Assembly: GCA_902773835.1 (NCBI GenBank)
Contig: CACYFZ010000031.1
Span: 1 to 57,435 of the forward strand
Length of the DNA: 57,435 nt
DNA from: an uncultured Eubacteriales bacterium
GTDB lineage: Bacteria; Bacillota; Clostridia; Peptostreptococcales; Anaerovoracaceae
Direction of reading: 5' to 3'
The notes under the pieces are model-generated. The model did no database searches, was not told the origin of the DNA, and saw only the letters and a program-made list of their open reading frames with translations. This document shows positions 25,062 to 34,357 of the stretch, piece after piece; position 1 is the stretch's first letter; every line of letters begins with the position of its first letter. Both the position numbers and the translations under genes were made by a program.

Positions 25062-26210
25062 ATGGATTTTCAGTATGCATTTGTTTATTTAATCGTAAAC
25101 GTGGTCTGCTTTCTGTCAGCCATCGTCATTCTGACCAGGCTCAACAGCAGTATCGGAAGCGAAGCCGAAAACAATATCTTCCGTATGATGCTCACCTTTT
25201 ATATGGCATTCATTGCATGTGAGATCATATGGGTCCTCGGAGTCGGTGGATTCGTTCAGATGAATCCGCGCTTCATCGGCTTTATTAAGGTGCTCGGAAC
25301 TATGTTCATTCCTATCAAGGTCTATTTCTGGCTCCAATATGCAGAGACCAGATTCGGGAACCCGAGAGCGCATACTTTGAAGTTCAAGCTCCTGACAGCT
25401 ATCCCGGTCATCTTTATGATCTTTGTCTATATATCGTCCATCTGGACGGGAGTGGTCGCAACGATAGGAGCGGACGGCAGCATCATACCGGGTCCGGCAA
25501 TTGCACTTACGGGTATCATCGACAATATATACGGAGTTGCCGTAGTAGTCCATGCCATCATCCTTATGATAAGAGATAAGGAAGGATTTAACAGAAGAGA
25601 GTATGTCGCACACATCCTCTTTATAGTCATATGCACGATCGGAGGCATCACGGATGCTGTCGTATCCGATACACCGATCATGCCTTTGGCCATAATGCTT
25701 TCGTTCAACGTTCTTTTCATCAACCTGCAGGAAACCAAGATCTTCAATGACGCTCTTACGGACCTCAACAACAGAAGACGCGCGGACAGATTTCTCAGCG
25801 TTTCCATTAAGGAATGCGATGAAAGTAAACCGCTTTCCATCTTCATGATGGATATCGATAACTTTAAGCGCATCAACGATCAGTACGGTCACAACAATGG
25901 TGACAAGGCGCTGATCGCGGTATCCGAAGCACTCAAGGATACTGTGGCTTCATATCACGGCTTTATTGCTCGCTGGGGCGGAGACGAGTTTGTAGCCGCA
26001 TTTCCTAATGGAATCGAAAACGACATTGAGGATTTTATACCAAATCTGAGAGCAGAGATTTCCAAGCTCAGGGAACGCTTCTCGCTTCCGTTTGATTTGA
26101 GCCTTAGCATCGGCCGGGAGGTATGTACGGATAAGACCAGATCTCTTTCCGACGTTATCGGCAAAGCAGACGAGGCCCTATACCAAGACAAGGCCAGACT
26201 TGCAGCTTAA
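25062..26210 (+). CDS. Membrane-bound GGDEF diguanylate cyclase
   Basis: Predicted to make cyclic di-GMP from two GTP. The 382 residues contain an N-terminal module of seven or so membrane helices (about 5-215), similar to the 7TM sensor regions of histidine kinases. A GGDEF domain follows (about 225-380), with DALTDLNNRR, MMDIDNFKRINDQYGHNNGD and an intact active site RWGGDEF near 305. No RxxD inhibitory site precedes the GGDEF, so product feedback is probably absent. An AAGGAA ribosome-binding site lies 9 nt upstream. The signal sensed is unknown. Confidence 0.9.
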   Translation: MDFQYAFVYLIVNVVCFLSAIVILTRLNSSIGSEAENNIFRMMLTFYMAFIACEIIWVLGVGGFVQMNPRFIGFIKVLGTMFIPIKVYFWLQYAETRFGNPRAHTLKFKLLTAIPVIFMIFVYISSIWTGVVATIGADGSIIPGPAIALTGIIDNIYGVAVVVHAIILMIRDKEGFNRREYVAHILFIVICTIGGITDAVVSDTPIMPLAIMLSFNVLFINLQETKIFNDALTDLNNRRRADRFLSVSIKECDESKPLSIFMMDIDNFKRINDQYGHNNGDKALIAVSEALKDTVASYHGFIARWGGDEFVAAFPNGIENDIEDFIPNLRAEISKLRERFSLPFDLSLSIGREVCTDKTRSLSDVIGKADEALYQDKARLAA

Positions 26211-26241
26211 TCAAATCTTATGCTCTTAGCTTAAGAAATAG

Positions 26242-26268
26242 CCCTGCCCGTTACGGGCAGGGTGTTTT
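26242..26268. terminator. Terminator between convergent GGDEF and U32 genes
   Basis: CCCTGCCCG-TTA-CGGGCAGGG followed by TGTTTT on the plus strand. It may act in both directions, since the genes converge here. Its T run overlaps the U32 stop codon. Confidence 0.85.
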
Positions 26269-28465
26269 AGTAAATCAGAGTTTTATCGTCAGACAGCTCA
26301 ATTCTGTGAACCTCTCCCTTTCTGTCAGTCAGGGTTTCGGAGTTAATCGGGTACTCTGTAATCATAAGCGGAATACCGCGGCTGTCACGTGCGCCGGTCT
26401 CATGCGACGGCAGATAGAGTTCCCCGCCGAGTTCACGGATTGCCAGTCTTGCCTGTCTGTTGTATACATTGAGGCCGTAGTCGGCATATACCTTAACACC
26501 CGCCTCGGCAAACTGCTCTATCCATCCGAGGTTTCCGATAATGATGCCCGAATCTTTCACGCTGCTTACTATGGAATCAAAATTGTCTTTGATGTACTTG
26601 TCGAGTTCTCCTTTGGAAACATTCAGAATATAAGGAACATCTTTGTCTTTATTGCTTCCCTCCTCAGATTTCCGCATAAATTCTTTTAAAGGGACAGGAT
26701 TTACACTGCGTCCGTTTATTTCCGACGGATAGGCCTCTGCGTTCAGGCGGCTTCTTCCGAGTTCCTCTTCATCCTTGATTCTTTTTATCTCATCCTTTTC
26801 CAACTTAGGCGCTCTGGAGTTTTGCACGTACTTTATTCTGAACTTAAGAAGTTCATCCGCAGCGTCCCTCCTCATTTTGTTTACCACCGAGAGAGGAACC
26901 ATAACATCATCATCTACCTGAACATCTATACCGGTAAGCCCCGCAGTATAAGTGGTGTCTCCTAGTCTTCTCAGACTGTCTTCTATCCTTTCTGCCTCGG
27001 TAGCCACCTTTTGTGCGCGTTCTGTTCTGTAATCAGAAACTATCTCGACGCTGTGATTTATTCCGACGTCGTTCATTACGAGAACCGGAAACTGTCCTTC
27101 TCTTGCGGTAAACTGCATGGTAAGCGGCAACTTTATCTCAGGTGCATCAAGCGCGGTCTCAACAAGTGTGCTGTCCGTTACCCTGAACACCAAGTCTCCG
27201 AGCATCATACCCTTGTCGTAGTCTCCGACAATAAAGCAGTCTTCGCCTATATCCTTTACGTATGTGGTAACACCGCCTGCAGGATTTTCTATCAGATACT
27301 CTTTCTCATCGGACCTGAATTCAAGACCGTCACCGGAGTGTATGCTTACTCCCAGTTCTTTAGCCGACTTGGAAAGTTCCAGGCATACCAATACTTTTCC
27401 TCGTCTCAGGGCTCCCCGGACTGCAGACTTCTCATCTCGCTCACTCACCTTGTTCTCGCTGTCTATTACGGCAACCACTTTTCCGAGATATATTCCTTGG
27501 TTTTTAGGGCTTGCCCCTGAAAGAAGATCCTCTCCCGGGTTACCGTGGAGATAACCCTCTGTGAAATCTCCTCTGTTGAAAATTTGACGCAAATCCGTCA
27601 TGTCCTGTTCATCCACCTCATAGTATTCAGCAGCAGCATCCGGACCGTGTTCTCTTTCCAGCCTGTCATACAGGTCTATGTATTTTCTGTATATGCGAGT
27701 GACGGTAGCCACATACTCAGGACTCTTTATTCTGCCCTCTATTTTGAAAGATGAGGCGCCGGCATTTACAAGTTCCGGTATGCAGTTTATAAGACATAGG
27801 TCTTTAGGACTAAGCGCATAATATGTGCGACCCGTATCGTCCGTGTAAGCTTGCCTGCAAGGCTGGGCGCAGGTGCCTCTGTTACCGGTGCGCCCCGAGC
27901 CTGCGCCGAGCACTCTGCTCATCTGGCATTGGCCCGAGTAACACATACAGAGTGCTCCATGGACGAACACTTCCACATCAATCGGCGGCTCCATGCTCTC
28001 TGCTGCCTCGGACAGTTCTCTGATTTCTTCTATAGTCAGCTCCCTGGCAGGGACTACTCTGCTTATTCCCATTTTTTTCACTGCTCCCAAAGCTTCCTTG
28101 TTGTATAAGGTCCCCTGAGTCGAGTAGTGCAGCGGAAGATCCGGAAGATACTTATTTAAAAGCCTTATAAGCCCTAAATCCTGGACTATAAGGCCGTCCG
28201 CTCCAAGCCCGTAAATATAATTGCAGTATTCAAAAGCCCTGGCCAGCTCATCATCAGCCACCAGGGTATTCATAGTCATGTAAACCTTTACCCCGTGAGC
28301 ATGGGCGTATTTTATTGCATCGGGTAGTTCTTCATCGCTGAAATTATCTGCGAATATTCTCGCATTGAATGACATTCCGCCCATATATACGGCGTCAGCC
28401 CCTCCGTTTACTGCGGCTATAAGATGCGGTTTGCCTCCGACGGGTGCGAGTAATTCAGGTTTCAT
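26267..28465 (-). CDS. Peptidase U32-family protein (two-part, with DUF3656-like C-terminus)
   Basis: The U32 family includes collagenase-like proteases and the RlhA/TrhP RNA hydroxylation proteins, so this may be an RNA-modifying enzyme rather than a protease. The start at ATG 28465 (MKPELLAPVGGKPHL) has GGGAGGTGG upstream. The 732-residue protein shows GADAVYMGG near 23, the U32 signature EVFVHGALCMCYSGQCQMS near 167 with its Cys cluster, and GTCAQPCRQAY. A long C-terminal region (about 370-732) extends beyond the core. The dispersed repeat copy C ends 22 bp before its start codon. Confidence 0.88.
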   Translation of the reverse strand: MKPELLAPVGGKPHLIAAVNGGADAVYMGGMSFNARIFADNFSDEELPDAIKYAHAHGVKVYMTMNTLVADDELARAFEYCNYIYGLGADGLIVQDLGLIRLLNKYLPDLPLHYSTQGTLYNKEALGAVKKMGISRVVPARELTIEEIRELSEAAESMEPPIDVEVFVHGALCMCYSGQCQMSRVLGAGSGRTGNRGTCAQPCRQAYTDDTGRTYYALSPKDLCLINCIPELVNAGASSFKIEGRIKSPEYVATVTRIYRKYIDLYDRLEREHGPDAAAEYYEVDEQDMTDLRQIFNRGDFTEGYLHGNPGEDLLSGASPKNQGIYLGKVVAVIDSENKVSERDEKSAVRGALRRGKVLVCLELSKSAKELGVSIHSGDGLEFRSDEKEYLIENPAGGVTTYVKDIGEDCFIVGDYDKGMMLGDLVFRVTDSTLVETALDAPEIKLPLTMQFTAREGQFPVLVMNDVGINHSVEIVSDYRTERAQKVATEAERIEDSLRRLGDTTYTAGLTGIDVQVDDDVMVPLSVVNKMRRDAADELLKFRIKYVQNSRAPKLEKDEIKRIKDEEELGRSRLNAEAYPSEINGRSVNPVPLKEFMRKSEEGSNKDKDVPYILNVSKGELDKYIKDNFDSIVSSVKDSGIIIGNLGWIEQFAEAGVKVYADYGLNVYNRQARLAIRELGGELYLPSHETGARDSRGIPLMITEYPINSETLTDRKGEVHRIELSDDKTLIY

Positions 28466-28488
28466 ATCAGCCACCTCCCTAATCATTC

Positions 28489-28617
28489 TTCAACCAGGAG
28501 CGAAGCTCCATCAAGCTCGCTTGGTTGGAGCGAGCGACGCCGTCAACAGACGACGGGAGCTTCAGCTCATGAGATCGTCAGTCGCCGTTGAGGCGGGGGA
28601 CATCCGGCGTCTGTTAT
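28489..28617 (-). repeat. Dispersed structured repeat, copy C (internally deleted)
   Basis: 129 bp with the same ends as copies A and D. The deletion joins GTCAGTCG to CCGTTGAGGCGGGGG at a shared CG, removing one arm of each inner hairpin. It lies in the 5' leader of the U32 gene, between that gene and the divergent birA. Confidence 0.9.
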
Positions 28618-28764
28618 CTTTGAATTCATTTTAGCACAAATTTAATGTATTTATACAAATGCACATTGTTAACGTGGTTGATTATATAGTTGTCAACCAT
28701 TAGAATTAAATAAGGATAAGGGGCTTTAATCGTTATTATTTGAGATAACTTATAAGGTGAAGTC

Positions 28765-29748
28765 ATGACAACAAGAGAAACTTTGCTCGCCCTTTTTGAG
28801 AAAAACAAAGGCTTTTACATATCAGGTGAGTACATCGCGCAGAATCTGGGAGTATCTCGTACGGCTGTATGGAAAGCTGTGAAAAAACTCCAAAAAGAAG
28901 GTTACGATATCACGGCAGTAACCAATCGCGGCTACTGTCTTTCAAAGGATACGGACATCCTGTCCGCCGAAGGCATCAAAGAGCATCTCCCCGATGCATA
29001 CAAGGATAAAGCCAATATTGAAGTATTCAGAACTGTAGATTCTACCAACAATATTTGTCGAGTAAGAGCTAACGAAGGTGTAGGAAGCGGATATATTGCA
29101 ATCGCCAGTTCCCAATCGTCGGGAAGAGGCCGTCGCGGACGCACATTCTACTCCCCTGCAGACACGGGAGTCTATGTAAGCTTCCTTCTAACTCCGGAAA
29201 ACATTCACGGTGCGGAAATCGCCAAGGTAACCACTATAAGTGCCGTTGCGGTTTGCAAAGCAATCGAAAAGCTTACGGATAAGACTCCGAAGATTAAATG
29301 GGTAAATGACGTATTCGTTGACGGACACAAAGTCTGCGGAATTCTGAGCGAAGCTTCCTATGATCTCGAAGACGGCAAATTAGACTGTGTCGTCGTAGGT
29401 ATAGGTATCAATCTTTATCCGCCGAGGAACGGATTCCCTGAGGCCCTCGCCGATACTGCAGGTAGCGTCTTAGATGCACCGGGACAGATAAGCAGAAATG
29501 AATTCGTAGCGGAAATATTGTCCAACTTTGCAAATCTCTATATGCATGAGAATCCTCTTGAGTACGTAAAGGAGTACAGAGATCGCTCCTTCGTCATCGG
29601 CAAGGACATAGATGTCATCGCGCCGAAGTCCACCAAAAAGGCTCGGGCACTTGCAATCAACGATGATTGCAGTCTAAAAGTTCAATTTGAAGACGGGACG
29701 GTACAAGACCTTAAAACGGGAGAGATTTCCATCCGCGTCCAAAACTAA
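28765..29748 (+). CDS. birA: BirA: biotin-protein ligase and biotin operon repressor
   Basis: This enzyme attaches biotin to carboxylase carrier proteins and represses biotin genes when charged with biotinyl-AMP. The 327 residues include an N-terminal winged helix (about 1-60, with NLGVSRTAVWKAVKKLQKEG), the ligase core with SSGRGRRGRTFYSP near 116 and KWVNDVFVDGHKVCGIL near 176, and a C-terminal SH3-like cap. The intact HTH points to a bifunctional Group II BirA. It has its own terminator. Confidence 0.95.
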   Translation: MTTRETLLALFEKNKGFYISGEYIAQNLGVSRTAVWKAVKKLQKEGYDITAVTNRGYCLSKDTDILSAEGIKEHLPDAYKDKANIEVFRTVDSTNNICRVRANEGVGSGYIAIASSQSSGRGRRGRTFYSPADTGVYVSFLLTPENIHGAEIAKVTTISAVAVCKAIEKLTDKTPKIKWVNDVFVDGHKVCGILSEASYDLEDGKLDCVVVGIGINLYPPRNGFPEALADTAGSVLDAPGQISRNEFVAEILSNFANLYMHENPLEYVKEYRDRSFVIGKDIDVIAPKSTKKARALAINDDCSLKVQFEDGTVQDLKTGEISIRVQN

Positions 29749-29771
29749 TGAAACAGATAGATTAACAAAAC

Positions 29772-29807
29772 AGCGGACAGGTTCCATGCCTGTCCGCTTT
29801 CTTTTTT
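29772..29807 (+). terminator. Terminator after birA
   Basis: AGCGGACAGG-TTCCATG-CCTGTCCGCT followed by TTCTTTTTT. It lies directly between the convergent birA and PBP1A genes. Confidence 0.9.
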
Positions 29808-29809
29808 AG

Positions 29810-32491
29810 TTAAGGAGAAGGAGGTTCTCCTCCGTCTGCTCCTTCACCGCCGCCGGAGCCGGAACCAGAATCTCCACCGGAGTCGTCGCCGGATTGGCCG
29901 CCGCTTGAACCGCCACCGGAGCCGCCGGAGTCGTCGCCGGAGCCGCCGGAGTCGTCGCCGGATTGGCCGCCGCTTGAACCGCCACCGGATTGGCCGCCGC
30001 TTGAACCGCCACCTGAGCCGCCGGAGCCGCCGCCGGAGCCACCACCGGATTTATCATCACTCGGTGGCTCGCCGGAACCTTTAGCCTGTTCTTTCTTCTT
30101 GGCTTCCTCGGCTTTTTTCTTAGCCTCTTCCTCAAGCTTTTTCTTCTTATCGTCATCAGAGCTGCCACCGCTGCTCTTCTTCTTACTTCTTCCGCCGAAT
30201 TTGCCGGCATTCTTCTCGGTACCCTTTGTGTAGTACTCTCCGTTTTGCTTGACAATATTTTTCGGCATTTCAGCATAGGCACCGCTCTTAATATCAGGTG
30301 CTTGGCGCATTATCTTGCTCCAAAGTGCAGCTGCCTGGCCGGAATTGCCGTACATCTCTACATTAAGGTCTGTACCGATCCAAAGAACTCCGGCGTAGTT
30401 CGGAGTAAATCCGTCAAACCACACATCATATGTATCGTTCGTAGTACCGGTCTTTCCTCCGACCTCAACACCTGAAATGGCTGCATTGCCGGCTATTCCT
30501 CTGCTTACTACAGATTTCAGAAGGTCTACCATAATCCAGGCAACGCCTTCGTCCAATACTTTAGTTTCTTCTGACTTAGGCGTGAGAAGAATATTGTCTT
30601 TTTCGTCTGTTACCTTCGTATAGCAAACCGGAGTATTCAGAACTCCCTCATTCGGATAAACCGCATAGGCCATGGCCATCTCAAGAGGTGTAACGCCGTA
30701 AGTCATGGCACCGAGAGCCAAGGCCGCCGGGTTGATATCGTTGGCAGACTCATTGGTATCGGTGACCAATGTTGTAAGTCCGTATTTTTCGAGCATCTCA
30801 GCGGAGTATTCAAGTCCTACCTGCCAAAGAATCTTAACCGCGCAAGTATTGATGGACTGCTGAAGAGCCGTCCTGAGCGAGTTGCTGCCCGAATATGTTC
30901 TCGTAAAGTTCTGCGGCCATTCCTCTCCGTTTATTTTAAGAGGTTCGTCGATTACGCCTGAGCTGGCAGTAATATAATCTCCCCAGTAATTTGTTCCCTG
31001 TGAGTCAAAGCCGTAGTCGGTAAAATGGAATTTTTCGCCCTTGGCCGCATAGTCAAAACTTCTCTGAAGAGCTGCGCCGTAAACCGCCAGTGGCTTGATG
31101 GACGATCCCGGCTGTCTCGGACTTACCGCTCTGTTGAAGAGCTTAGCTCCGTCAGCATCACGTCCGCCTACCATAGCGCTTACGTATCCTGTTCCTACCT
31201 CGGTTACTACCATGGCAGCCTGAGGTTTACTCCCGTCTTCGGTCTCAGGGAAGTTGCTGTCATCCTGGAACTCATCGTATATAGCGTTCTGTATTTCGCT
31301 GTTCACCGTGGTATGAATCTTAAGGCCGCCTGTGTATACCATACGCTGAGCCTCTTCCTCATCCATTTTATATTTTTCCATCAAGTCTTTTACAACTACA
31401 CCTGACAGATAATCCGTAAAATATGTGTATGCCGATCCGCTCTTTTCAAAGCTCGGATGGAGAATATCTATAATATCCACAGTGGCTTCACTTACGTCTC
31501 CCTCGGAGATATAGCCCTGATCTTTCATCAGCTCAAGAACCAGGTCTCTTCTTTCTTTAGAAACGTCATTTGCATAGAAGCCCGTGCCCTCTTCTTCCTC
31601 GGCAGCTTCCTCTCCGTATGCTGAAGCGTAAGGATCTGTATATTCCTCCTCTTCAGGAGCTTCCTCTTCATCAAGGCTGTCGAGAGAATAATAGTTTATT
31701 TCTTTAATCTCTTGATCCGGCTCGCCTTCCTGAGAAATCAGAGCATATGCATCAGGCGCCTGCGGAAGCGCAGCCAAAGCTGCGGACTCTGCCAGAGTGA
31801 GCTCATCCACAGTCTTTGAAAAATAAGTCCTTGCGGCCGCACCGACTCCGTAATTGCCGTAGCCCAAGTAAATAGTGTTTAAGTACGCCTCAAGGATTTC
31901 ATCCTTGGTGAATTTTCTTTCCAGCTGCCATGCGATATACATTTCGGAAATCTTACGGCGCAGGCTTCTCCTGCTCTTTATCTCCGAAAGATATGCGTTT
32001 CTGGCCAGCTGCTGTGTAATTGTGGATGTACCGCTTATGGAAGATGACCTTCCGGTGAGTTTAGCTAAAACCGCCCCGAACATTCTTCTAAAGTTGAAAC
32101 CGTGATGTTTATAGAAAGTCTTATCTTCTATGGCGATGAATGCATTTTTTAAATTGTCCGGCATCTCGCCTATGGATACGATTTTTCTCTCCTCGGCGTA
32201 ATGCAGAGTGTCAATTTCCTCACCCGTAATGTCATATAAAACAGAAGGTCTCTCGATGTGAGAATAAAGTGTCTCTTGATTAATCTTACCGACAGTAATT
32301 GCGGTGTATATCAAAGTTGCTACGACTGCAATAAAACCGAGAGCAACCAGTTTTCTGAAGATTACGAAAATCTTTCCTTTCAGGCTCCTCTGTGAGAACT
32401 TTTCTTTTACCTTTGTAAGATGACTTACTTTTGTTACTTGATTGTCATCTGTTGTTTGATTGTCGCTTTTATATTTGTCTGTTCTTGCCAT
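29810..32491 (-). CDS. Class A penicillin-binding protein (PBP1A type) with Gly/Ser-rich tail
   Basis: A bifunctional peptidoglycan synthase anchored in the membrane. After a cytoplasmic tail and one membrane helix (about 43-66), the GT51 glycosyltransferase domain shows AIEDKTFYKHHG near 120 (catalytic Glu), STITQQLARN and LEAYLNTIYLGYGNYG. An unusual Glu-rich insertion (about 268-303) follows the GT domain. The transpeptidase has the SxxK motif at 463-466 (PGSSIKP), SIN near 542 and KTGTTNDTYD. The last roughly 120 residues are a Lys/Ala-rich helix and then a Gly/Ser/Asp/Gln low-complexity tail. The 893-residue length results from the insertion and tail. The DUF4230 gene immediately upstream is probably cotranscribed. 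Confidence 0.95.
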   Translation of the reverse strand: MARTDKYKSDNQTTDDNQVTKVSHLTKVKEKFSQRSLKGKIFVIFRKLVALGFIAVVATLIYTAITVGKINQETLYSHIERPSVLYDITGEEIDTLHYAEERKIVSIGEMPDNLKNAFIAIEDKTFYKHHGFNFRRMFGAVLAKLTGRSSSISGTSTITQQLARNAYLSEIKSRRSLRRKISEMYIAWQLERKFTKDEILEAYLNTIYLGYGNYGVGAAARTYFSKTVDELTLAESAALAALPQAPDAYALISQEGEPDQEIKEINYYSLDSLDEEEAPEEEEYTDPYASAYGEEAAEEEEGTGFYANDVSKERRDLVLELMKDQGYISEGDVSEATVDIIDILHPSFEKSGSAYTYFTDYLSGVVVKDLMEKYKMDEEEAQRMVYTGGLKIHTTVNSEIQNAIYDEFQDDSNFPETEDGSKPQAAMVVTEVGTGYVSAMVGGRDADGAKLFNRAVSPRQPGSSIKPLAVYGAALQRSFDYAAKGEKFHFTDYGFDSQGTNYWGDYITASSGVIDEPLKINGEEWPQNFTRTYSGSNSLRTALQQSINTCAVKILWQVGLEYSAEMLEKYGLTTLVTDTNESANDINPAALALGAMTYGVTPLEMAMAYAVYPNEGVLNTPVCYTKVTDEKDNILLTPKSEETKVLDEGVAWIMVDLLKSVVSRGIAGNAAISGVEVGGKTGTTNDTYDVWFDGFTPNYAGVLWIGTDLNVEMYGNSGQAAALWSKIMRQAPDIKSGAYAEMPKNIVKQNGEYYTKGTEKNAGKFGGRSKKKSSGGSSDDDKKKKLEEEAKKKAEEAKKKEQAKGSGEPPSDDKSGGGSGGGSGGSGGGSSGGQSGGGSSGGQSGDDSGGSGDDSGGSGGGSSGGQSGDDSGGDSGSGSGGGEGADGGEPPSP
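29822..30060 (-). repeat. Low-complexity tandem repeats coding the Gly/Ser tail of PBP1A
   Basis: Short G+C-rich units such as TCGTCGCCGGAGCCGCCGGAG and TTGGCCGCCGCTTGAACCGCC recur in varied order within the 3' end of the PBP1A gene. Such an array is prone to copy-number change, so tail length may differ among strains. Confidence 0.8.
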
Positions 32492-32515
32492 TTACTGTAA
32501 CCCGTTTTTTCCTGT

Positions 32516-33301
32516 TTATTTGAATTCGACTTTTAATGAATATTTGCCGGAAACACCCGATACCATCGGCTGGAAGATTTCCCATACAGCGTGTTCTGCT
32601 GCCATCTCAGCTTCTTCCTGAACATTGTCCTCCTCGAGTCTTTCCATCATCTTATTCTTAGCTTCAGTCTCCACCTTGGCCTGCTCTTCCGGAGTCACCT
32701 TTATATCACCGAAAGCGAAGATGGATTTTTTCTCAACTTCTCCGAATTCAATGTCTTCACTCGGGATATTGATTGGCTCCAGTACAGGTTTAGGAACCTT
32801 TATAGTTACCGTCTTACTGTCCTCGTCCATGCTTATGTCACCCTTCTTAAGCTTGGACAAGTCGACGGTATATATTGCATTTCCGTGGAACGTAATGTAC
32901 TGGTACTTCGTGAAAGCCTCTATCTTACCGAGCCCCGCCTGTGTCAACGTAACTACGTCGGAAACCGCGCGGGAATAAACCTCCAGCTTCTTCAGTTCTT
33001 CTTCGTCTCCGAGGATGGCATCCTCAAAGTCTGCAACCTTATATCCGAAAAACTTGAAGTTTCGGAGAGTCATGTCATGACCTTCCACACTCTCCTCCGT
33101 ACGGAAGAATGACTTGAATGTGTATGCCACACTCTTTCCGTGTCTGTACGCGGAAACCCCGGTCAATATAAGAACACCGACAAGTATTCCGAGGAAGAAC
33201 GCCATGATCCTCTTGAAGAATCCCTTGCGACTGCCCCTCTTTTCGGCCTTTCTTATTACCTTTTCCATATCCTGCATATCCGCAGCGTGTTTACCTTCCA
33301 T
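32516..33301 (-). CDS. DUF4230 membrane-anchored protein
   Basis: The start at ATG 33301 (MEGKHAADMQD) follows a GGAGG site; the longer frame adds ten poor residues. The 261-residue product has a charged cytoplasmic N-terminus, one membrane helix (about 33-52) and an extracytoplasmic domain matching DUF4230: mixed strands with VVTLTQAGLGKIEAFTKYQY near 125, then KTVTIKVPKPVLEPINIPSED near 178. The C-terminal helix-strand ends VSGKYSLKVEFK. The function of DUF4230 is unknown. Being 24 bp upstream of PBP1A suggests a wall-related role. Confidence 0.8.
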   Translation of the reverse strand: MEGKHAADMQDMEKVIRKAEKRGSRKGFFKRIMAFFLGILVGVLILTGVSAYRHGKSVAYTFKSFFRTEESVEGHDMTLRNFKFFGYKVADFEDAILGDEEELKKLEVYSRAVSDVVTLTQAGLGKIEAFTKYQYITFHGNAIYTVDLSKLKKGDISMDEDSKTVTIKVPKPVLEPINIPSEDIEFGEVEKKSIFAFGDIKVTPEEQAKVETEAKNKMMERLEEDNVQEEAEMAAEHAVWEIFQPMVSGVSGKYSLKVEFK

Positions 33302-33553
33302 TTTGTTTCCTCCGGCACCTGTAAGCATCATATGATTTGAAGCTTAAATATACCATAAAAACTCTTTAAACCTACTCGTCTATGTTACTCGAAATTACCT
33401 TATTTTTCAATAATTCACTTGTGTTTCACAGGGTACAAAGAAGTCTTTGTTCAGACTTGCACGAAGGTTTGTTTTCATAAGCTGTTTTATATATAATATT
33501 GGGGACTAAATATGATCGTCAGATTACTATAAGAATTGAAAAGGAGAATTTTT

Positions 33554-33952
33554 ATGGCTTGTTTTGCAGTAAGTGCAGCTGAAGCTCTGGTAGTTAAGGG
33601 TATTGAAAAACATCAGGAAAAAATCGAGAAAGCTCAGATTGAATCAGGCAGCCTTGATAACGTCGAAGTATCCAAGGTTCCTCTGAGCATAAAGCTTAAA
33701 TGGCTCACATGGATGCTCTGGGGCGGTTCCATCCTCCTCGCATTCGAGCATGTATGGCACGGAGAGATCGTTCCGTTCTTCCCGTTCCTCACGGCAATGT
33801 CCAACCCTGCCGATGCGGCAGCGATGTTCCGTGAAATGGCAACTGTGGGCGTAACTATGGCTGTTATTATCACCGCTGTATGGTTCGTGATGTGCAAGGT
33901 TTCCGACGCAATTATGGCCAAGGATTCCGAGACAGCAGTTCAGGAATCATAG
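33554..33952 (+). CDS. Small membrane protein, first of a pair
   Basis: The start at ATG 33554 (MACFAVSAAEALVVKGIEKH) follows AAAGGAG. The 132 residues comprise an amphipathic N-terminal helix, a charged stretch, then two membrane segments (about 53-72 and 100-120) separated by FFPFLTAMSNPADAAAMF. It is probably cotranscribed with the next gene, 9 bp downstream. I recognise no named family, though such pairs are seen in clostridial genomes. Confidence 0.72.
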   Translation: MACFAVSAAEALVVKGIEKHQEKIEKAQIESGSLDNVEVSKVPLSIKLKWLTWMLWGGSILLAFEHVWHGEIVPFFPFLTAMSNPADAAAMFREMATVGVTMAVIITAVWFVMCKVSDAIMAKDSETAVQES

Positions 33953-33961
33953 GAGGAATCT

Positions 33962-34306
33962 ATGACACTTCTGATTTCAGTATTTGCCGCTATCATAGTT
34001 ACTGTTAAGTGGTACATGCGCAAAGATGATTCCATGCAGCTCGGCATACTCGTCTTCATGTTTTGGGGAGCTTCGCTTATGTGGCTCGGAGATGCCATCT
34101 TCGGATATATTGAAGAAGGTGCCGATTTCTTCGTTCCGGCTCCTGCGGATATGATGAACGACGCATTCCTCGGCCTTTCCGTAGTGGCTTTCGCCCTTAT
34201 CATTTGGCTGGTAAGACTTCTTATCACAGATCCAAGAGGCGTCGTAAGGAAAGCTCTGGAAGATTCAGCTAAAGCAGAGAATCAAAAGAAAGCTAAAAAA
34301 GCATAA
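33962..34306 (+). CDS. Small membrane protein, second of a pair
   Basis: 114 residues with three predicted membrane helices: about 1-17, 25-47 and 72-90. The third is preceded by an extracytoplasmic FVPAPADMMNDAFLG and followed by a basic Lys/Ala tail. The ATG lies 9 bp after the previous stop with GGAGGA as ribosome-binding site, so the two proteins may form a membrane complex. Function unknown. Confidence 0.72.
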   Translation: MTLLISVFAAIIVTVKWYMRKDDSMQLGILVFMFWGASLMWLGDAIFGYIEEGADFFVPAPADMMNDAFLGLSVVAFALIIWLVRLLITDPRGVVRKALEDSAKAENQKKAKKA

Positions 34307-34320
34307 TTAAATGCACTTCA

Positions 34321-34352
34321 AAGGGCTGCCTGCTTTCTAGGCAGCCCTTTTC
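34321..34352. terminator. Terminator between the membrane-protein pair and clpB
   Basis: AAGGGCTGCCT-GCTTTCT-AGGCAGCCCTT followed by TT. The arms begin with AA, so it can serve both convergent genes. Confidence 0.85.
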
Positions 34353-34357
34353 ACTTG

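Noticed and set aside
25116..25892. A 258-codon minus-strand frame opposite the GGDEF gene
   Set aside because: Antisense shadow; charged, domain-free sequence and no start signals.
29822..30060. Possible CRISPR or tandem repeat array
   Set aside because: Unit lengths vary, there are no spacers, and it lies inside the PBP1A coding frame as low-complexity sequence.
29806..30282. A 158-codon minus-strand frame, Ala/Pro/Val and Arg rich
   Set aside because: An alternative frame through the repetitive Gly/Ser tail of PBP1A; open only because of the repeats.
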